This document shows positions 9,570 through 19,140 of a stretch of 64,000 nt of DNA, piece by piece; position 1 is the stretch's first letter; each line of letters begins with the position of its first letter. The stretch comes from an uncultured Fodinibius sp. Lineage in GTDB: Bacteria; Bacteroidota; Rhodothermia; Balneolales; Balneolaceae. The notes below the pieces were generated by a model. The model worked only from the letters and a program-made list of their open reading frames with translations. It had not been told where the DNA came from and ran no database searches. A program made the position numbers and the translations under genes. The stretch covers positions 248,001 through 312,000 of the forward strand of contig CAJXOG010000001.1 of assembly GCA_913057775.1 (NCBI GenBank), read 5' to 3'.

Positions 9570-11021
9570 TTATTCTTGGGTTAAGCGGTCCGAAATCATC
9601 TCACGTACCATTTCCGGATTGGCCTTGCCTTGCGAACGCTGCATAACCTGTCCTATAAAAAAGCCTATTAACCCCTTTTTACCATCTCTGTAACGCTCTA
9701 CTTCATCCGGATGTTCTTCGATAACTTCGTCAACGATGGGCTCCAAGAAATCGGTATCTGAAACCTGAACCAAATTCATTTCTTTCGCCAGCTCTTCAGC
9801 GGTCTTTTCCTCCTCAAGCATTGCATTATAAATTTCCGTCATTGCTGATGAATTTATTTTATCATCCTCCCTCAGCTGTACCAAGCCTGCAAGCCGTTCC
9901 TCAGAAATGGGAAATTCCTTAATGCCAATACTACGGTCATTTAACGTGCGCAACACCTCGGTTAAAATTAAATTGGAAACCGCTTTTGGATTACCTGCAT
10001 GGTGCAAAACATCTTCATAAAAATCTGCAAGGTACCGATCTTCAGTCAGCGTTTGCGCATCATCATCACTCATATCATACTCGTCAATAAATCGCTGCTT
10101 GCGCACATCAGGCATCTCAGGCAGATCTTCCTTGATATCTTCTAGCATTTCGTCGGTTACCACCACCGGAGGAATATCCGGCTCAGGAAAGTAGCGATAA
10201 TCATGGGCTTCTTCCTTAGAACGCATCATTCGGGTCTCCATCTTGTCGGCATCCCATAGCAACGTCTGCTGTACAACTTTTTCGCCTGATTCAAGAAGAT
10301 CAATCTGACGCTCAATTTCGAACTCAATAGCTCGCTCAACATTGCGGAATGAGTTCATATTCTTAAGCTCCGTTCGCGTACCAAACTCTTCTTGTCCTTT
10401 AGGTCGAACTGAAACATTAGCGTCACAACGCAGACTTCCTTCTTCCATGTTACCATCACAGATTTCTAAATATTGCACAATCTGCTTTATGCGCTTTAAA
10501 TACTCGTATGCTTCTTTGGCTGATCGGATATCTGGCTCAGATACGATCTCGATAAGAGGAACGCCCGCACGATTTAAGTCGATCAACGTGTTAAACGGAT
10601 CCTGATCGTGAATAGATTTTCCGGCATCTTCCTCCATGTGGATACGTGTAATGCCGATCTTCTTATCTATTCCATCTGTCGTTATATGAATATGTCCGTC
10701 GTGACAAATGGGCGTATCATATTGCGAAATTTGGTATCCTTTGGGGAGATCCGGATAAAAATAATTCTTGCGTGCAAAAATTGATTTTCGTGCGATATCG
10801 CAACTGGTAGCGAGTCCCATCTTAATAATATACCGCACCAGATTTTCGTTGAGTACCGGCAACGTTCCGGGATGCCCCAAACAAAGCGGTGAAATCTGCG
10901 TGTTGGGCGATCCGCCAAATTCTGTTGAAACCGGGGCAAAAGCTTTACTTTCTGTTAGTAGCTGGGCGTGTACTTCGAGCCCAATAACTGCTTCATAATT
11001 ATCGTGAACCGAACTGCTCAT
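9570..11021 (-). CDS. gatB: Asp/Glu-tRNA amidotransferase subunit B
   Basis: Subunit of GatCAB, which amidates misacylated Glu-tRNA(Gln) and/or Asp-tRNA(Asn). GatB carries the tRNA-binding and kinase functions. The N-terminal YEAVIGLEVHAQL, the LPKGYQISQYD motif and the C-terminal YqeY-like tail (GKKGLIGFFIGQVMQ) are clear. Length 483 is standard. gatA and gatC are not nearby, so the complex is encoded at dispersed loci. It lies upstream of the thioredoxin-fold lipoprotein gene on the same strand, with 42 bases between them. Confidence 0.97.
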   Translation of the reverse strand: MSSSVHDNYEAVIGLEVHAQLLTESKAFAPVSTEFGGSPNTQISPLCLGHPGTLPVLNENLVRYIIKMGLATSCDIARKSIFARKNYFYPDLPKGYQISQYDTPICHDGHIHITTDGIDKKIGITRIHMEEDAGKSIHDQDPFNTLIDLNRAGVPLIEIVSEPDIRSAKEAYEYLKRIKQIVQYLEICDGNMEEGSLRCDANVSVRPKGQEEFGTRTELKNMNSFRNVERAIEFEIERQIDLLESGEKVVQQTLLWDADKMETRMMRSKEEAHDYRYFPEPDIPPVVVTDEMLEDIKEDLPEMPDVRKQRFIDEYDMSDDDAQTLTEDRYLADFYEDVLHHAGNPKAVSNLILTEVLRTLNDRSIGIKEFPISEERLAGLVQLREDDKINSSAMTEIYNAMLEEEKTAEELAKEMNLVQVSDTDFLEPIVDEVIEEHPDEVERYRDGKKGLIGFFIGQVMQRSQGKANPEMVREMISDRLTQE

Positions 11022-11204
11022 TACTTGTAATTTATATTACTCTTTATGGATATTCTGAAACCTGTGTCATCCCGAAATGAAGTCACAATGGCACAACGAC
11101 CTTAGTCTATTTTTGTGAACTCATTTTGATGACGAAAGATATTAAACGTCTGGGACTTTTATTAATCATTCTCATATAAATTCAGCACATCGTAATACAT
11201 TATA

Positions 11205-11753
11205 ATGAAACATAAAGAACTGCATGTATTCGAAGAAAGCAACCACCTTTTATGGGGATTAATCATTCTGGTTGCCACCGCTTTAGGTACCTATATGCTG
11301 GTAGGTTCTTTTGTGACGATGGAATGGTATCCCTTTAATATTAGACAGCTATTGGCATTGGGGCTTTTTGGGATTAGTTTCGCCGGCATCATCAAATTAT
11401 CAGAACCACTATATCATTTTGTTCTCTATTTCGATGATGACATACTACTTATTGATATCAAAAAGGGAGATGTAAATACCAATACCCTGCAGATACCAGT
11501 TGATCATATTCAGTACCTTAAATTTGCCCCACATAATACCCGCGATGCTGACGAGGCTTTGTTCGATTTCTCTACGAGCTATCATTTGCTCTATAAGAAA
11601 AATGATGATGCTTCTTTTTATAAATTACTCGGAGATCAATCCGCATCAATAACCCTAAAGGTGGACGATATAGCTGATATTATGCGTTTTATCAGCAATC
11701 GAAATCCGGATATTGAAATTCCGAGAGAACAAGCCAACTACTTTAATCTTTGA
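11205..11753 (+). CDS. Small membrane protein, unknown function
   Basis: I do not recognise this 182-residue protein. Two hydrophobic segments (about residues 15-38 and 48-77) are followed by a soluble C-terminal part rich in beta-type residues, which could be a PH-like fold by analogy with other short two-helix bacterial membrane proteins; that is only inference. Codon use resembles neighbouring genes and there is a clean ATG. It stands alone, divergent from gatB and separated from pckA by a 663-base gap. Confidence 0.6.
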   Translation: MKHKELHVFEESNHLLWGLIILVATALGTYMLVGSFVTMEWYPFNIRQLLALGLFGISFAGIIKLSEPLYHFVLYFDDDILLIDIKKGDVNTNTLQIPVDHIQYLKFAPHNTRDADEALFDFSTSYHLLYKKNDDASFYKLLGDQSASITLKVDDIADIMRFISNRNPDIEIPREQANYFNL

Positions 11754-12416
11754 GTCTATATTTTTGGAACACTCTACATATTAGCCTCAACCTCGTTATT
11801 CAATTCGATGTAACAGGCAATTTTTTTCAATCTTTCAGTAGAAAAAGTTAAAAACGCGGCCAAAGTTTAGTTATCTGCCCTTCAGGATTATTATCTCAAA
11901 GTTAAAAGCTATAATAGCCAGCCACCTTATGATAATTTTAAAAATCATGCTCTTCGAAAATAATAACAGTCTTGGATATCTAACTTTGTATAATCCTCAG
12001 TGTTAAGCATTCTTATTGAAACGAAGGGAAAAACTTTCGATTTAACGCTTGAGACTGAAAAACTTCTTACAGAAATACCTTAATAAAACCTGTTCTACGA
12101 ATGTCTATATCGTATACTTTAATATCCAATGCCGGAACCCTCTAATTTACCATTTATATAAACCACCAATGACTTTATTTAATTATAAATTTTAATCCAC
12201 TATATAATTTATTTAGAAATACCCTATTCTAATCTTTTATTTTTAAGGGTGTAAGCGCTTTCGGTCATCAAAGAATTCATATCCTTAAGAGCCACAACAC
12301 ATTCACCATAATTATGCTTATACTTAGCACTTAAAATTGGCGGTAATATTAAGCGCCGATTTTTATTTTTCGAGCTGGAATAATAAAACGCTAAAGGAAT
12401 TTAAAAACACTTATCA
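11754..12416. other. Long intergenic region before pckA
   Basis: This stretch of 663 bases is AT-rich, with stops in all frames and no ORF or RNA that I recognise. The only structured element I see is the operator-like palindrome at 12250-12263. It could hold a complex promoter for pckA or an unrecognised small RNA. Confidence 0.5.
12250..12263. promoter_or_regulatory. LacI/CcpA-type operator-like palindrome
   Basis: TGTAAGCGCTTTCG matches the catabolite-response consensus TGWAANCGNTNWCA at 13 of 14 positions, with a perfect AAGCGCTT core. It lies 153 bases before the pckA start in an otherwise non-coding gap. A LacI-family repressor or activator is the likely class of binder. The regulator is not in this window, and its identity and the direction of control are unknown. 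Confidence 0.45.
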
Positions 12417-14015
12417 ATGAGTAAGCATTCACATCCCCGTAGTAAAGTTGGACTCGACTATATAGGGTTAGAAAATAATGAAAAAGCTATTTGGAACCTC
12501 ACACCTCCAGAACTTTACGAAGAGGCTATTGAAAATGGAGAAGCGACTCTTACAAAGGATTATGCGCTTCGTGTTCTAACTGGAAAATACACCGGACGAT
12601 CGCCTAAAGATAAATTTATAGTCGATCAGCCTTCCATTCACGACGACATTGATTGGGGCGATATAAATCAATCCACCGACGAAGAGACTTTTGAAAACCT
12701 TTTTGAAAAAGTAACCGATTACCTGCAAAACAAAAAAATCTATGTTAAAGATTGTTTTGCAGGTGCCGATGAGAAATATCAGCTAAATGTGCGCGTAGTA
12801 AGCGAAGCAGCTTATCACGGACTTTTTGCCCATAATATGTTCATCCGACCTACCACCAATCAGCTCAAAAATCATGACCCGGATTTTACCGTATTAGCAG
12901 CGCCCAACTTTAAAGCGGATCCAGAGCAAGATGGAACGCGAAGTGAAGCATTTGTCCTCGTAAATTTTGATAAAAATATTATCCTAATTGGCGGAACCCT
13001 ATACTCTGGCGAAGTTAAAAAAGGAATTTTCGGCGTCATGAATTATCTGCTTCCCAAGCAGGATGTGATGGCCATGCACTGTTCTGCTAATATGAGTGAA
13101 GACGGTGATACCGCAGTATTCTTTGGGTTGTCGGGGACCGGAAAAACCACTCTTTCATCTGATCAGAGCCGTATTCTTATAGGCGATGATGAACACGGAT
13201 GGAGTGAAGACGGGGTATTTAATATTGAAGGCGGATGCTATGCCAAAACCATCAACCTCTCTGAAGAAGGTGAACCACTCATTTATGCAACCACTAAAAT
13301 GCCGGGCACTATTCTCGAAAACGTAGTGCTATATGAAAATCGGGAGCCTGATTTTGATGATACCAGCTACACACAAAATACGCGTTGCTCCTACCCTATC
13401 CACTACATCCCAAACGCTGCTGATGATGGAAAAGGTAATCATCCGAGTAATGTAATTTTCTTAACCTGTGATGCTTTTGGAGTCCTTCCTCCAATATCTA
13501 AACTGACGCCCGAACAGGCGATGTATCACTTTATCAGTGGATATACTGCAAAAGTTGCGGGTACCGAACGTGGAGTAACCGAACCTCAAGCAACATTTTC
13601 TGCTTGTTTTGGAGCTCCTTTCATGCCGCTGCATCCAACAGTATATGCCGAGCTTCTGGCTGATAAAATACGTAAGCATAATTCAACGGTGTGGTTGCTT
13701 AACACCGGTTGGACTGGCGGACCCTATGGCGAAGGTCACCGAATGAAACTGGGCTATACTCGTCAAATGCTACATGAAGCTTTGGAAGGTGGTCTTGATG
13801 AGGCTACTTTCGATATCGATCCGGTATTCGGTCTGGCTATTCCAAATGAAGTGGATGGCATTCCTTCAGAAATACTTACTCCGCGTAACACCTGGAGTGA
13901 CAAGGATGCTTATGATAAAAAAGCAGAAGAGCTAGCAGCAATGTTTGCCGAAAATTTCCAACAATTCGAAGATGAGGCAAGCAAAGAACTGATTAAAGCA
14001 GGACCTAAAGTTTAA
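12417..14015 (+). CDS. pckA: Phosphoenolpyruvate carboxykinase (ATP)
   Basis: Decarboxylates oxaloacetate to PEP using ATP, the first step of gluconeogenesis. The kinase P-loop FFGLSGTGKTTLS (about residues 238-250), the metal site GDDEHGWSEDGVFNIEGGCYAK and TGWTGGPYGEGHRM mark the ATP-dependent family. Length 532 is normal. The gene is monocistronic, behind a long upstream region with a LacI-type palindrome, which suggests carbon-source control. A long imperfect hairpin follows it. Confidence 0.97.
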   Translation: MSKHSHPRSKVGLDYIGLENNEKAIWNLTPPELYEEAIENGEATLTKDYALRVLTGKYTGRSPKDKFIVDQPSIHDDIDWGDINQSTDEETFENLFEKVTDYLQNKKIYVKDCFAGADEKYQLNVRVVSEAAYHGLFAHNMFIRPTTNQLKNHDPDFTVLAAPNFKADPEQDGTRSEAFVLVNFDKNIILIGGTLYSGEVKKGIFGVMNYLLPKQDVMAMHCSANMSEDGDTAVFFGLSGTGKTTLSSDQSRILIGDDEHGWSEDGVFNIEGGCYAKTINLSEEGEPLIYATTKMPGTILENVVLYENREPDFDDTSYTQNTRCSYPIHYIPNAADDGKGNHPSNVIFLTCDAFGVLPPISKLTPEQAMYHFISGYTAKVAGTERGVTEPQATFSACFGAPFMPLHPTVYAELLADKIRKHNSTVWLLNTGWTGGPYGEGHRMKLGYTRQMLHEALEGGLDEATFDIDPVFGLAIPNEVDGIPSEILTPRNTWSDKDAYDKKAEELAAMFAENFQQFEDEASKELIKAGPKV

Positions 14016-14036
14016 GAAATGGTTATTGATTATATG

Positions 14037-14074
14037 TTATTAGTTATTGGGGGCTTTCCCCTGATAACTAATAA
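14037..14074. terminator. Shared hairpin between pckA and prfA
   Basis: A long imperfect inverted repeat of about 16 bp (14037-14053 with 14058-14074), with one bulge and a short loop, lies between two convergent genes. It probably works as a terminator in both directions, although the T-tracts are short and interrupted. Confidence 0.55.
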
Positions 14075-14078
14075 ATAA

Positions 14079-15161
14079 CTATCCCTCCTCCATTACCGCA
14101 TTCAGTTTATCCAGGTTGTCCTGGACACGCAGCGCTTCGATAACTTCTTCAATCTCCCCCTTCATGATATCTTCGAGGTTATACAGCGTTAAATTAATAC
14201 GATGATCCGTCAATCTACTTTGTGGAAAGTTATATGTCCGAATCTTGGCACTTCGATCACCCGTGGAGATTTGACTGTTCCGCTCCTCTTCACGCTCTTT
14301 GCGTAGCTTTTCCTCCTCTTTCTCATACAGTTTTGAGCGCAGCATCTTCATTGCTTTTTCCTTGTTCTGATGCTGCGACCGTTCCTGCTGACATTCAACT
14401 ACTACCCCACTGGGTTCGTGGGTAAGACGTACTGCCGAATCCGTCTTGTTCACGTGCTGTCCTCCCGCACCACTGGCGCGAAACGTATCTACCCGGATAT
14501 CCGACATATTCACATCAATGTCCACTTCTTCGGCTTCAGGCAATACGGCAACAGTCGCCGCAGAAGTATGAACGCGTCCCTGTGTTTCCGTCTCCGGCAC
14601 GCGTTGGACACGGTGTACGCCGCTTTCGTATTTCATTTTTCCATACACCTCATCCCCTTCAAGACCAAAGGTAAGTTCTTTATATCCTCCTTTTGTAGAT
14701 TCGCTAAGGCTCAGCAGATTTAATTTCCATCCCTTTTTATCGGCATAGCGTCGATACATATCAAAAAGATCTCCAGCAAAAATAGCCGCTTCATCACCGC
14801 CGGTACCGGCACGTAATTCAACAATCACATTCTTAGAATCATCTGGATCTTTAGGAATTAATTTAAATTTGATGTCTTCTTCGATCTCCTCCAACTGTGG
14901 TTTAAGCTCTTCCAATTCGAGCTCGGCCATTTCGGTAATTTCCTCGTCATCTCCCTCTTCAATAAGCTCCTTATTACCAGCAATCTGATTTTTCGTCTCT
15001 TTCCACTTGTCATAGAGCTCCACCAATTCTTTTAAATCGCTGTGCTCTTTGGTAAGCTCGGTATAACGATCTGGATTATCATACACCGATGGATCACTCA
15101 TCGCCGCTGTCACTTCTTCAAATCGTTCTCTTACCTGTTCCAACTTTGCTTCAATATCCAT
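14079..15161 (-). CDS. prfA: Peptide chain release factor 1
   Basis: Recognises UAA and UAG stop codons and triggers peptide release in the ribosome. The peptidyl-transferase-centre motif is [16 protein letters not shown] (about residue 236), preceded by [10 protein letters not shown]. Length 360 matches RF1, and the N-terminus has no RF2-type frameshift region. It converges with pckA and is divergent from purK. HemK/PrmC, often next to prfA, is not adjacent here. Confidence 0.96.
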   Translation of the reverse strand: MDIEAKLEQVRERFEEVTAAMSDPSVYDNPDRYTELTKEHSDLKELVELYDKWKETKNQIAGNKELIEEGDDEEITEMAELELEELKPQLEEIEEDIKFKLIPKDPDDSKNVIVELRAGTGGDEAAIFAGDLFDMYRRYADKKGWKLNLLSLSESTKGGYKELTFGLEGDEVYGKMKYESGVHRVQRVPETETQGRVHTSAATVAVLPEAEEVDIDVNMSDIRVDTFRASGAGGQHVNKTDSAVRLTHEPSGVVVECQQERSQHQNKEKAMKMLRSKLYEKEEEKLRKEREEERNSQISTGDRSAKIRTYNFPQSRLTDHRINLTLYNLEDIMKGEIEEVIEALRVQDNLDKLNAVMEEG

Positions 15162-15337
15162 GTATCTACTACTTCTTTAAGAAGACAATTTTCATTTTTA
15201 CGGCCATTAAAATACGATACTTTCCGCAAAATTAAGAATTGATAAGATATTCATATTACAGTATCAATTTTCTTAATTCCCAACTATATAATTATTAAGT
15301 TCGGGTCGAATTTTGGAATTATTAAAGCAATAGATCA

Positions 15338-16498
15338 ATGGCTAAAAATCCTTTATCAGCAAATTTTACAGTTGGTTTTCTCGGGGCCGGACAGTTAGCC
15401 CGAATGTCTGGATTGCAGGCTTTTCGATATGGTATTCAAGTTGGTGTTTTTTCTGATCGGGACGAAAACGAACCTGTCCAATTTATGACACCACATTCGA
15501 GTACAGGATCTTATGATTCTGTGGAAGATCTTACTAATTTTGCTAAAACATGTGATGTCCTAACGCTTGAAAATGAGTTTATTGATTCATCAATTCTCAA
15601 GAAAGCACAAGAGCAAAGCGGGACCAATATATTCCCCTCTCCCGATAGCTTTGCCAAAATTGAAAATAAACTTATCGAAAAACGTACTTTCGAAGACGCC
15701 GGCATTTCCGTTACTCCTTACAAACTTGTCAAAAAGGTTGCTGACTTAAAGGGGTTCGGCGAAAAATATGGCTGGCCATATGTACTCAAATCATCTAAAG
15801 GCGGATACGACGGCTATGGAAATGAAACAGTAACTAATCTTGAAGAGGCTAAAAAAGCATATAATGACTTAGGCGGTCATGACGATCGTGATATTATAGC
15901 AGAGGCATTTGTCGATTTTACACATGAACTGGCAGTGCAAGTGGCCCGAAATGAAACGGGACATGTTGTGTATCCCTGCTGCGAAACCGTGCAAGAAAAT
16001 CATATCTGCGTAGGTGTCAAGTCACCGGCTCCGGTTTCACAATCCATCCAAGAAGAAGCACAAGCAATAGCCGTAAAAGCTACAGAGACTATAGATGGAA
16101 AGGGTATTTTTGCCTATGAATTTTTCTTAACGAAAGATGGAGATCTTTTACTTAACGAATCTGCTCCTCGTCCTCATAATTCCGGTCATTATACCATCGA
16201 AGGCTGTGTTACATCGCAATTTGAAAATCATGTCCGCGCCGTAGTGGGACTTCCGCTGGGATCCACTAAATTACGTACCCCGGCTGTGGCTATGATCAAC
16301 CTGTTAGGTACGGATGAACGCAAGGCTCAAGTAGATAATGCGTTAAACGCACTACATGCCGGTGATGGACACTTACATGTCTACGGTAAGCTGGACAGCC
16401 GTTTGGGACGAAAAATGGCGCATTATACGCTCTTAGGAGAAACGATTGACGAGACCTACTCACGGGCTTCCAAACTTACCAATGGTATCCATATTTAA
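15338..16498 (+). CDS. purK: N5-carboxyaminoimidazole ribonucleotide synthetase
   Basis: ATP-grasp enzyme that carboxylates AIR to N5-CAIR with bicarbonate in purine synthesis. Its product is isomerised by PurE, encoded about 8 kb away at 24375. GFLGAGQLARM at residue 13, the KSSKGGYDGYG ATP-binding loop and NESAPRPHNSGHYTIEGCVTSQF near residue 272 are typical PurK motifs. Length is 386. Unusually, purK and purE are not adjacent: the whole polysaccharide operon lies between them, transcribed on the opposite strand. Confidence 0.95.
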   Translation: MAKNPLSANFTVGFLGAGQLARMSGLQAFRYGIQVGVFSDRDENEPVQFMTPHSSTGSYDSVEDLTNFAKTCDVLTLENEFIDSSILKKAQEQSGTNIFPSPDSFAKIENKLIEKRTFEDAGISVTPYKLVKKVADLKGFGEKYGWPYVLKSSKGGYDGYGNETVTNLEEAKKAYNDLGGHDDRDIIAEAFVDFTHELAVQVARNETGHVVYPCCETVQENHICVGVKSPAPVSQSIQEEAQAIAVKATETIDGKGIFAYEFFLTKDGDLLLNESAPRPHNSGHYTIEGCVTSQFENHVRAVVGLPLGSTKLRTPAVAMINLLGTDERKAQVDNALNALHAGDGHLHVYGKLDSRLGRKMAHYTLLGETIDETYSRASKLTNGIHI

Positions 16499-16551
16499 GG
16501 CAAAAGTTATCTTACCTAATATTATTAGCACTTATATACTCTAAATAGAAC

Positions 16552-17775
16552 TTACTTATCTCTTTTGAGTATTTTTATTCCGTCTGTCCCATTTGCGAGG
16601 ATAACGAATTTGCCATCGGTTTTAACAAAATTGGCTGAGGACTGATCGTCATTATCCCAAGAGTAAATTCCTTCAGGTTCTTTATTCGGTGACCGCGCTT
16701 GGGTAGTGATAAATAGTCCATCAGTACCGTGGGCAATGTAAACATATTTTCCATCAGCACTGACCGCATTCGCCACATCTTCACCCTCCGGATCAAATTC
16801 ATAGACCAACGGATCTTCGCCTCCATCAAACTTATAACCTTTTACTCCCTGGTTACCGAAGGCCCCATAAGTAATAGCAGCACGATGCTCGATGACATTT
16901 TTTCCATTTGGAGGGGTTACTTCAAAACTCGTTTCAAAACCGTTCATCTCGCCTTTCTTGAAATCCATAATATTAAATTTAGCTTGCTCACCATTCATTA
17001 GACTTAACCCAATGATGTCATCCTTTCGTCGATCGATATATTTAGCAAAGTCTACATCAAATTGATTGATAATCGACAAATCATCTTTGCTTAACTCAAA
17101 AAATCCTCCGCCGGTAGCTCCAGAAGCTACATACAATTGTCGCGAATGATCAACCAAAGCATTTCCGGAGTAGCTTGGCAATGGTGTTTCCTTGCGGTAA
17201 TCCTCAAAAGCATCTTTATCAATTTTCAGCTCACCCACTACAGCACCCTTATGGGTATCTTCATTGTAATCAGTTTTTGAGACGTCACGTCCGCCTGCAT
17301 ACCAGAGTGTTTTTCCATTTTCTTCAATTTCAAGCGCATTTACATCCGTATCAGAGAAATAAACCGAGGATGTTATTGTGGGATTAGATTCATCCTTTAC
17401 ATCAAATATATCAATAGCTCCCGCATAAGGATTGCTATTTAGATGGTAAGAGACATAGATCTTATTAGCACGTATCTCAATACTGGTTGCACTCAGGGAA
17501 TTTTCATTTACATCGAGCGGTGAGCTGACGGTAGCAACATGTGTAAAAGTGTGATCATCACCTTTAGCCATCCCAGCTGTAGACATTTGACCCGAAGTGG
17601 TATCAAGTTCCACCGGCTCATTAACGATACTAACCCGTTCATTAAGTTTCTGCAAATCATTGGTAACACTGATCTGGTTATTTTCGCTACCGGTATTCAG
17701 AATATCGCACGACCCTAAATAGCCCAAAAAAACGGTCATCAGAGTTACATTGAGTATAATTTTTAGTGTTTTCAT
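16552..17775 (-). CDS. Beta-propeller-like lipoprotein (LVIVD-type)
   Basis: The start is set at the ATG at 17775 because GGGAG lies 5 bases before it. A further 16 upstream codons are open but have no such site. The 407-residue product begins with a signal sequence ending in a lipobox (LGYLGSC, Cys 23), so it is a predicted lipoprotein. The rest consists of repeated units with hydrophobic strands and turns such as GKTLWYAGG, GKYVYIAHGTDGLFI and GKFVILANGTDGIKIL. These resemble LVIVD repeats, which form a propeller. It is the last gene of the six-gene polysaccharide-type operon. Polymer binding or envelope assembly is inferred; no catalytic site is visible. Confidence 0.7.
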   Translation of the reverse strand: MKTLKIILNVTLMTVFLGYLGSCDILNTGSENNQISVTNDLQKLNERVSIVNEPVELDTTSGQMSTAGMAKGDDHTFTHVATVSSPLDVNENSLSATSIEIRANKIYVSYHLNSNPYAGAIDIFDVKDESNPTITSSVYFSDTDVNALEIEENGKTLWYAGGRDVSKTDYNEDTHKGAVVGELKIDKDAFEDYRKETPLPSYSGNALVDHSRQLYVASGATGGGFFELSKDDLSIINQFDVDFAKYIDRRKDDIIGLSLMNGEQAKFNIMDFKKGEMNGFETSFEVTPPNGKNVIEHRAAITYGAFGNQGVKGYKFDGGEDPLVYEFDPEGEDVANAVSADGKYVYIAHGTDGLFITTQARSPNKEPEGIYSWDNDDQSSANFVKTDGKFVILANGTDGIKILKRDK

Positions 17776-17780
17776 AACTG

Positions 17781-17785
17781 CTCCC
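17781..17785 (-). promoter_or_regulatory. Ribosome binding site that fixes a start
   Basis: AAAGGGAG on the minus strand ends 5 bases before the ATG at 17775. Strong Shine-Dalgarno sites are rare in this window, so this one is good evidence for the internal ATG over the longer reading frame. Confidence 0.7.
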
Positions 17786-17829
17786 TTTTTGTGTTTGGTG
17801 ATTTTTAAATTCGTTCTTTTCAATTTTGA

Positions 17830-19137
17830 TTAATCCATAACATTTTTTTCAATCTTTAATGCCTCACTGGAAGTTTTATAAGGATTCCAAGGATCCTTAT
17901 ACGACGATCGAAAGAAATATTCTTTAATGTAAGCCCATGTTCGTACAAATCGTATAAAATAGCCTGTATATAATACCATCGCCGGCAAGTACAGTATATA
18001 TTTCAATTTGTCTTTACGCGTATCAGAAATCAGCAGTACCACAACAAACTCAAGGGCTTTGGAAACAGTATAAAGGCCAAAACCGGCGATGATAACATAG
18101 CCTAGTGTTGAGGTAAAGTTCATGATGATGTCCACCATGTAGATATACCACATCACATTGAGCACAAGATCGTAAACAATATTTTCTGTAATGGTAAAAA
18201 AGTTGATCAGGCTGAAGTTTTTTGACGGTACAAACAGATTACGATGCTTTCGCATCCGAAATCTGATTAATGATCGACTCCATCGTACACGCTGACGAGC
18301 CAGTGATTTAAAATTATCGGGTACTGTCGTTTGGGCCACTGCACGAGGCTCGAAGCGAACCTTATATCCAAGCTTTCGTATTTTAAGCGTAATATCTCCA
18401 TCCAAGCCGGGACCTACATCCCATCCCTTGATTCGCTGCAGTGCGTCTTTGCGGAAAGCACCGAAGGCGCCCGATACAATGCGCAAAATACCAAGTGACG
18501 AAGCGACCGTGCGACCAACAAAAATATAGATTAAATATTCTATAGACTGCAGAATGGTACACAGACTCTCGTTGCTGTTGCGAACCATCAGGTTTCCTCC
18601 AACGGCACCAATATTTTCATCCTGATAAAAAGGAATCATAATTTGCTCAATGGCATCTTGGTTGAAGGAACAATCGGCATCCGCATGAATCACATAATCT
18701 CCCTTACAATATTGCAGTGCAAGGTTTGCCGCAGAAGCCTTGCCCCCTCGTTCTTCGTTTCTAAGAAACAGGTCAATTTGCCCGCTCCGTTCAAGATTAC
18801 GCCCAACAATGGGAGTGTTATCATCAGATCCATCATCTATCACAATTACTTCAAAATTCTGATATGACTGTTCCTTCAACGACGATACAAGCTGGTAATA
18901 ATTTTCCCCCTCGTCTTTACCGGGCACGATAATTGATACAAACGGGCGCTCACTCCAAAACCGCTGCTTCGCTATCTTATAATCTTTCCACCCGGTTTTA
19001 TTCTTTATAAACGTAATCATAAGCACCGAATAATCCAGCAGGATATACCGAGGGAGCTCGAAAATAAAGTAGAACCAGAAGATGCGAACAAAGCCCCTGG
19101 TACCCTCATTATGCCAAAATTCTAAAAATTCTAACAT
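17830..19137 (-). CDS. Membrane family 2 glycosyltransferase, polysaccharide-synthase type
   Basis: A 435-residue GT2 enzyme with the features of processive synthases such as PgaC, cellulose and hyaluronan synthase: DDG (101-103), DADC (152-155), GLDGD (244-248) and QRVRW (282-286, the QxxRW acceptor-site motif). A hydrophobic N-terminal segment (about 17-45) and three or so C-terminal membrane segments (about 310-405) would anchor it in the inner membrane. It starts 3 bases after the receiver/zinc-ribbon regulator, so expression is coupled. I infer that it polymerises a nucleotide-sugar into a chain exported by the neighbouring MFP and TolC proteins. The sugar cannot be read from the sequence. 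Confidence 0.85.
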   Translation of the reverse strand: MLEFLEFWHNEGTRGFVRIFWFYFIFELPRYILLDYSVLMITFIKNKTGWKDYKIAKQRFWSERPFVSIIVPGKDEGENYYQLVSSLKEQSYQNFEVIVIDDGSDDNTPIVGRNLERSGQIDLFLRNEERGGKASAANLALQYCKGDYVIHADADCSFNQDAIEQIMIPFYQDENIGAVGGNLMVRNSNESLCTILQSIEYLIYIFVGRTVASSLGILRIVSGAFGAFRKDALQRIKGWDVGPGLDGDITLKIRKLGYKVRFEPRAVAQTTVPDNFKSLARQRVRWSRSLIRFRMRKHRNLFVPSKNFSLINFFTITENIVYDLVLNVMWYIYMVDIIMNFTSTLGYVIIAGFGLYTVSKALEFVVVLLISDTRKDKLKYILYLPAMVLYTGYFIRFVRTWAYIKEYFFRSSYKDPWNPYKTSSEALKIEKNVMD

Positions 19138-19140
19138 CGT

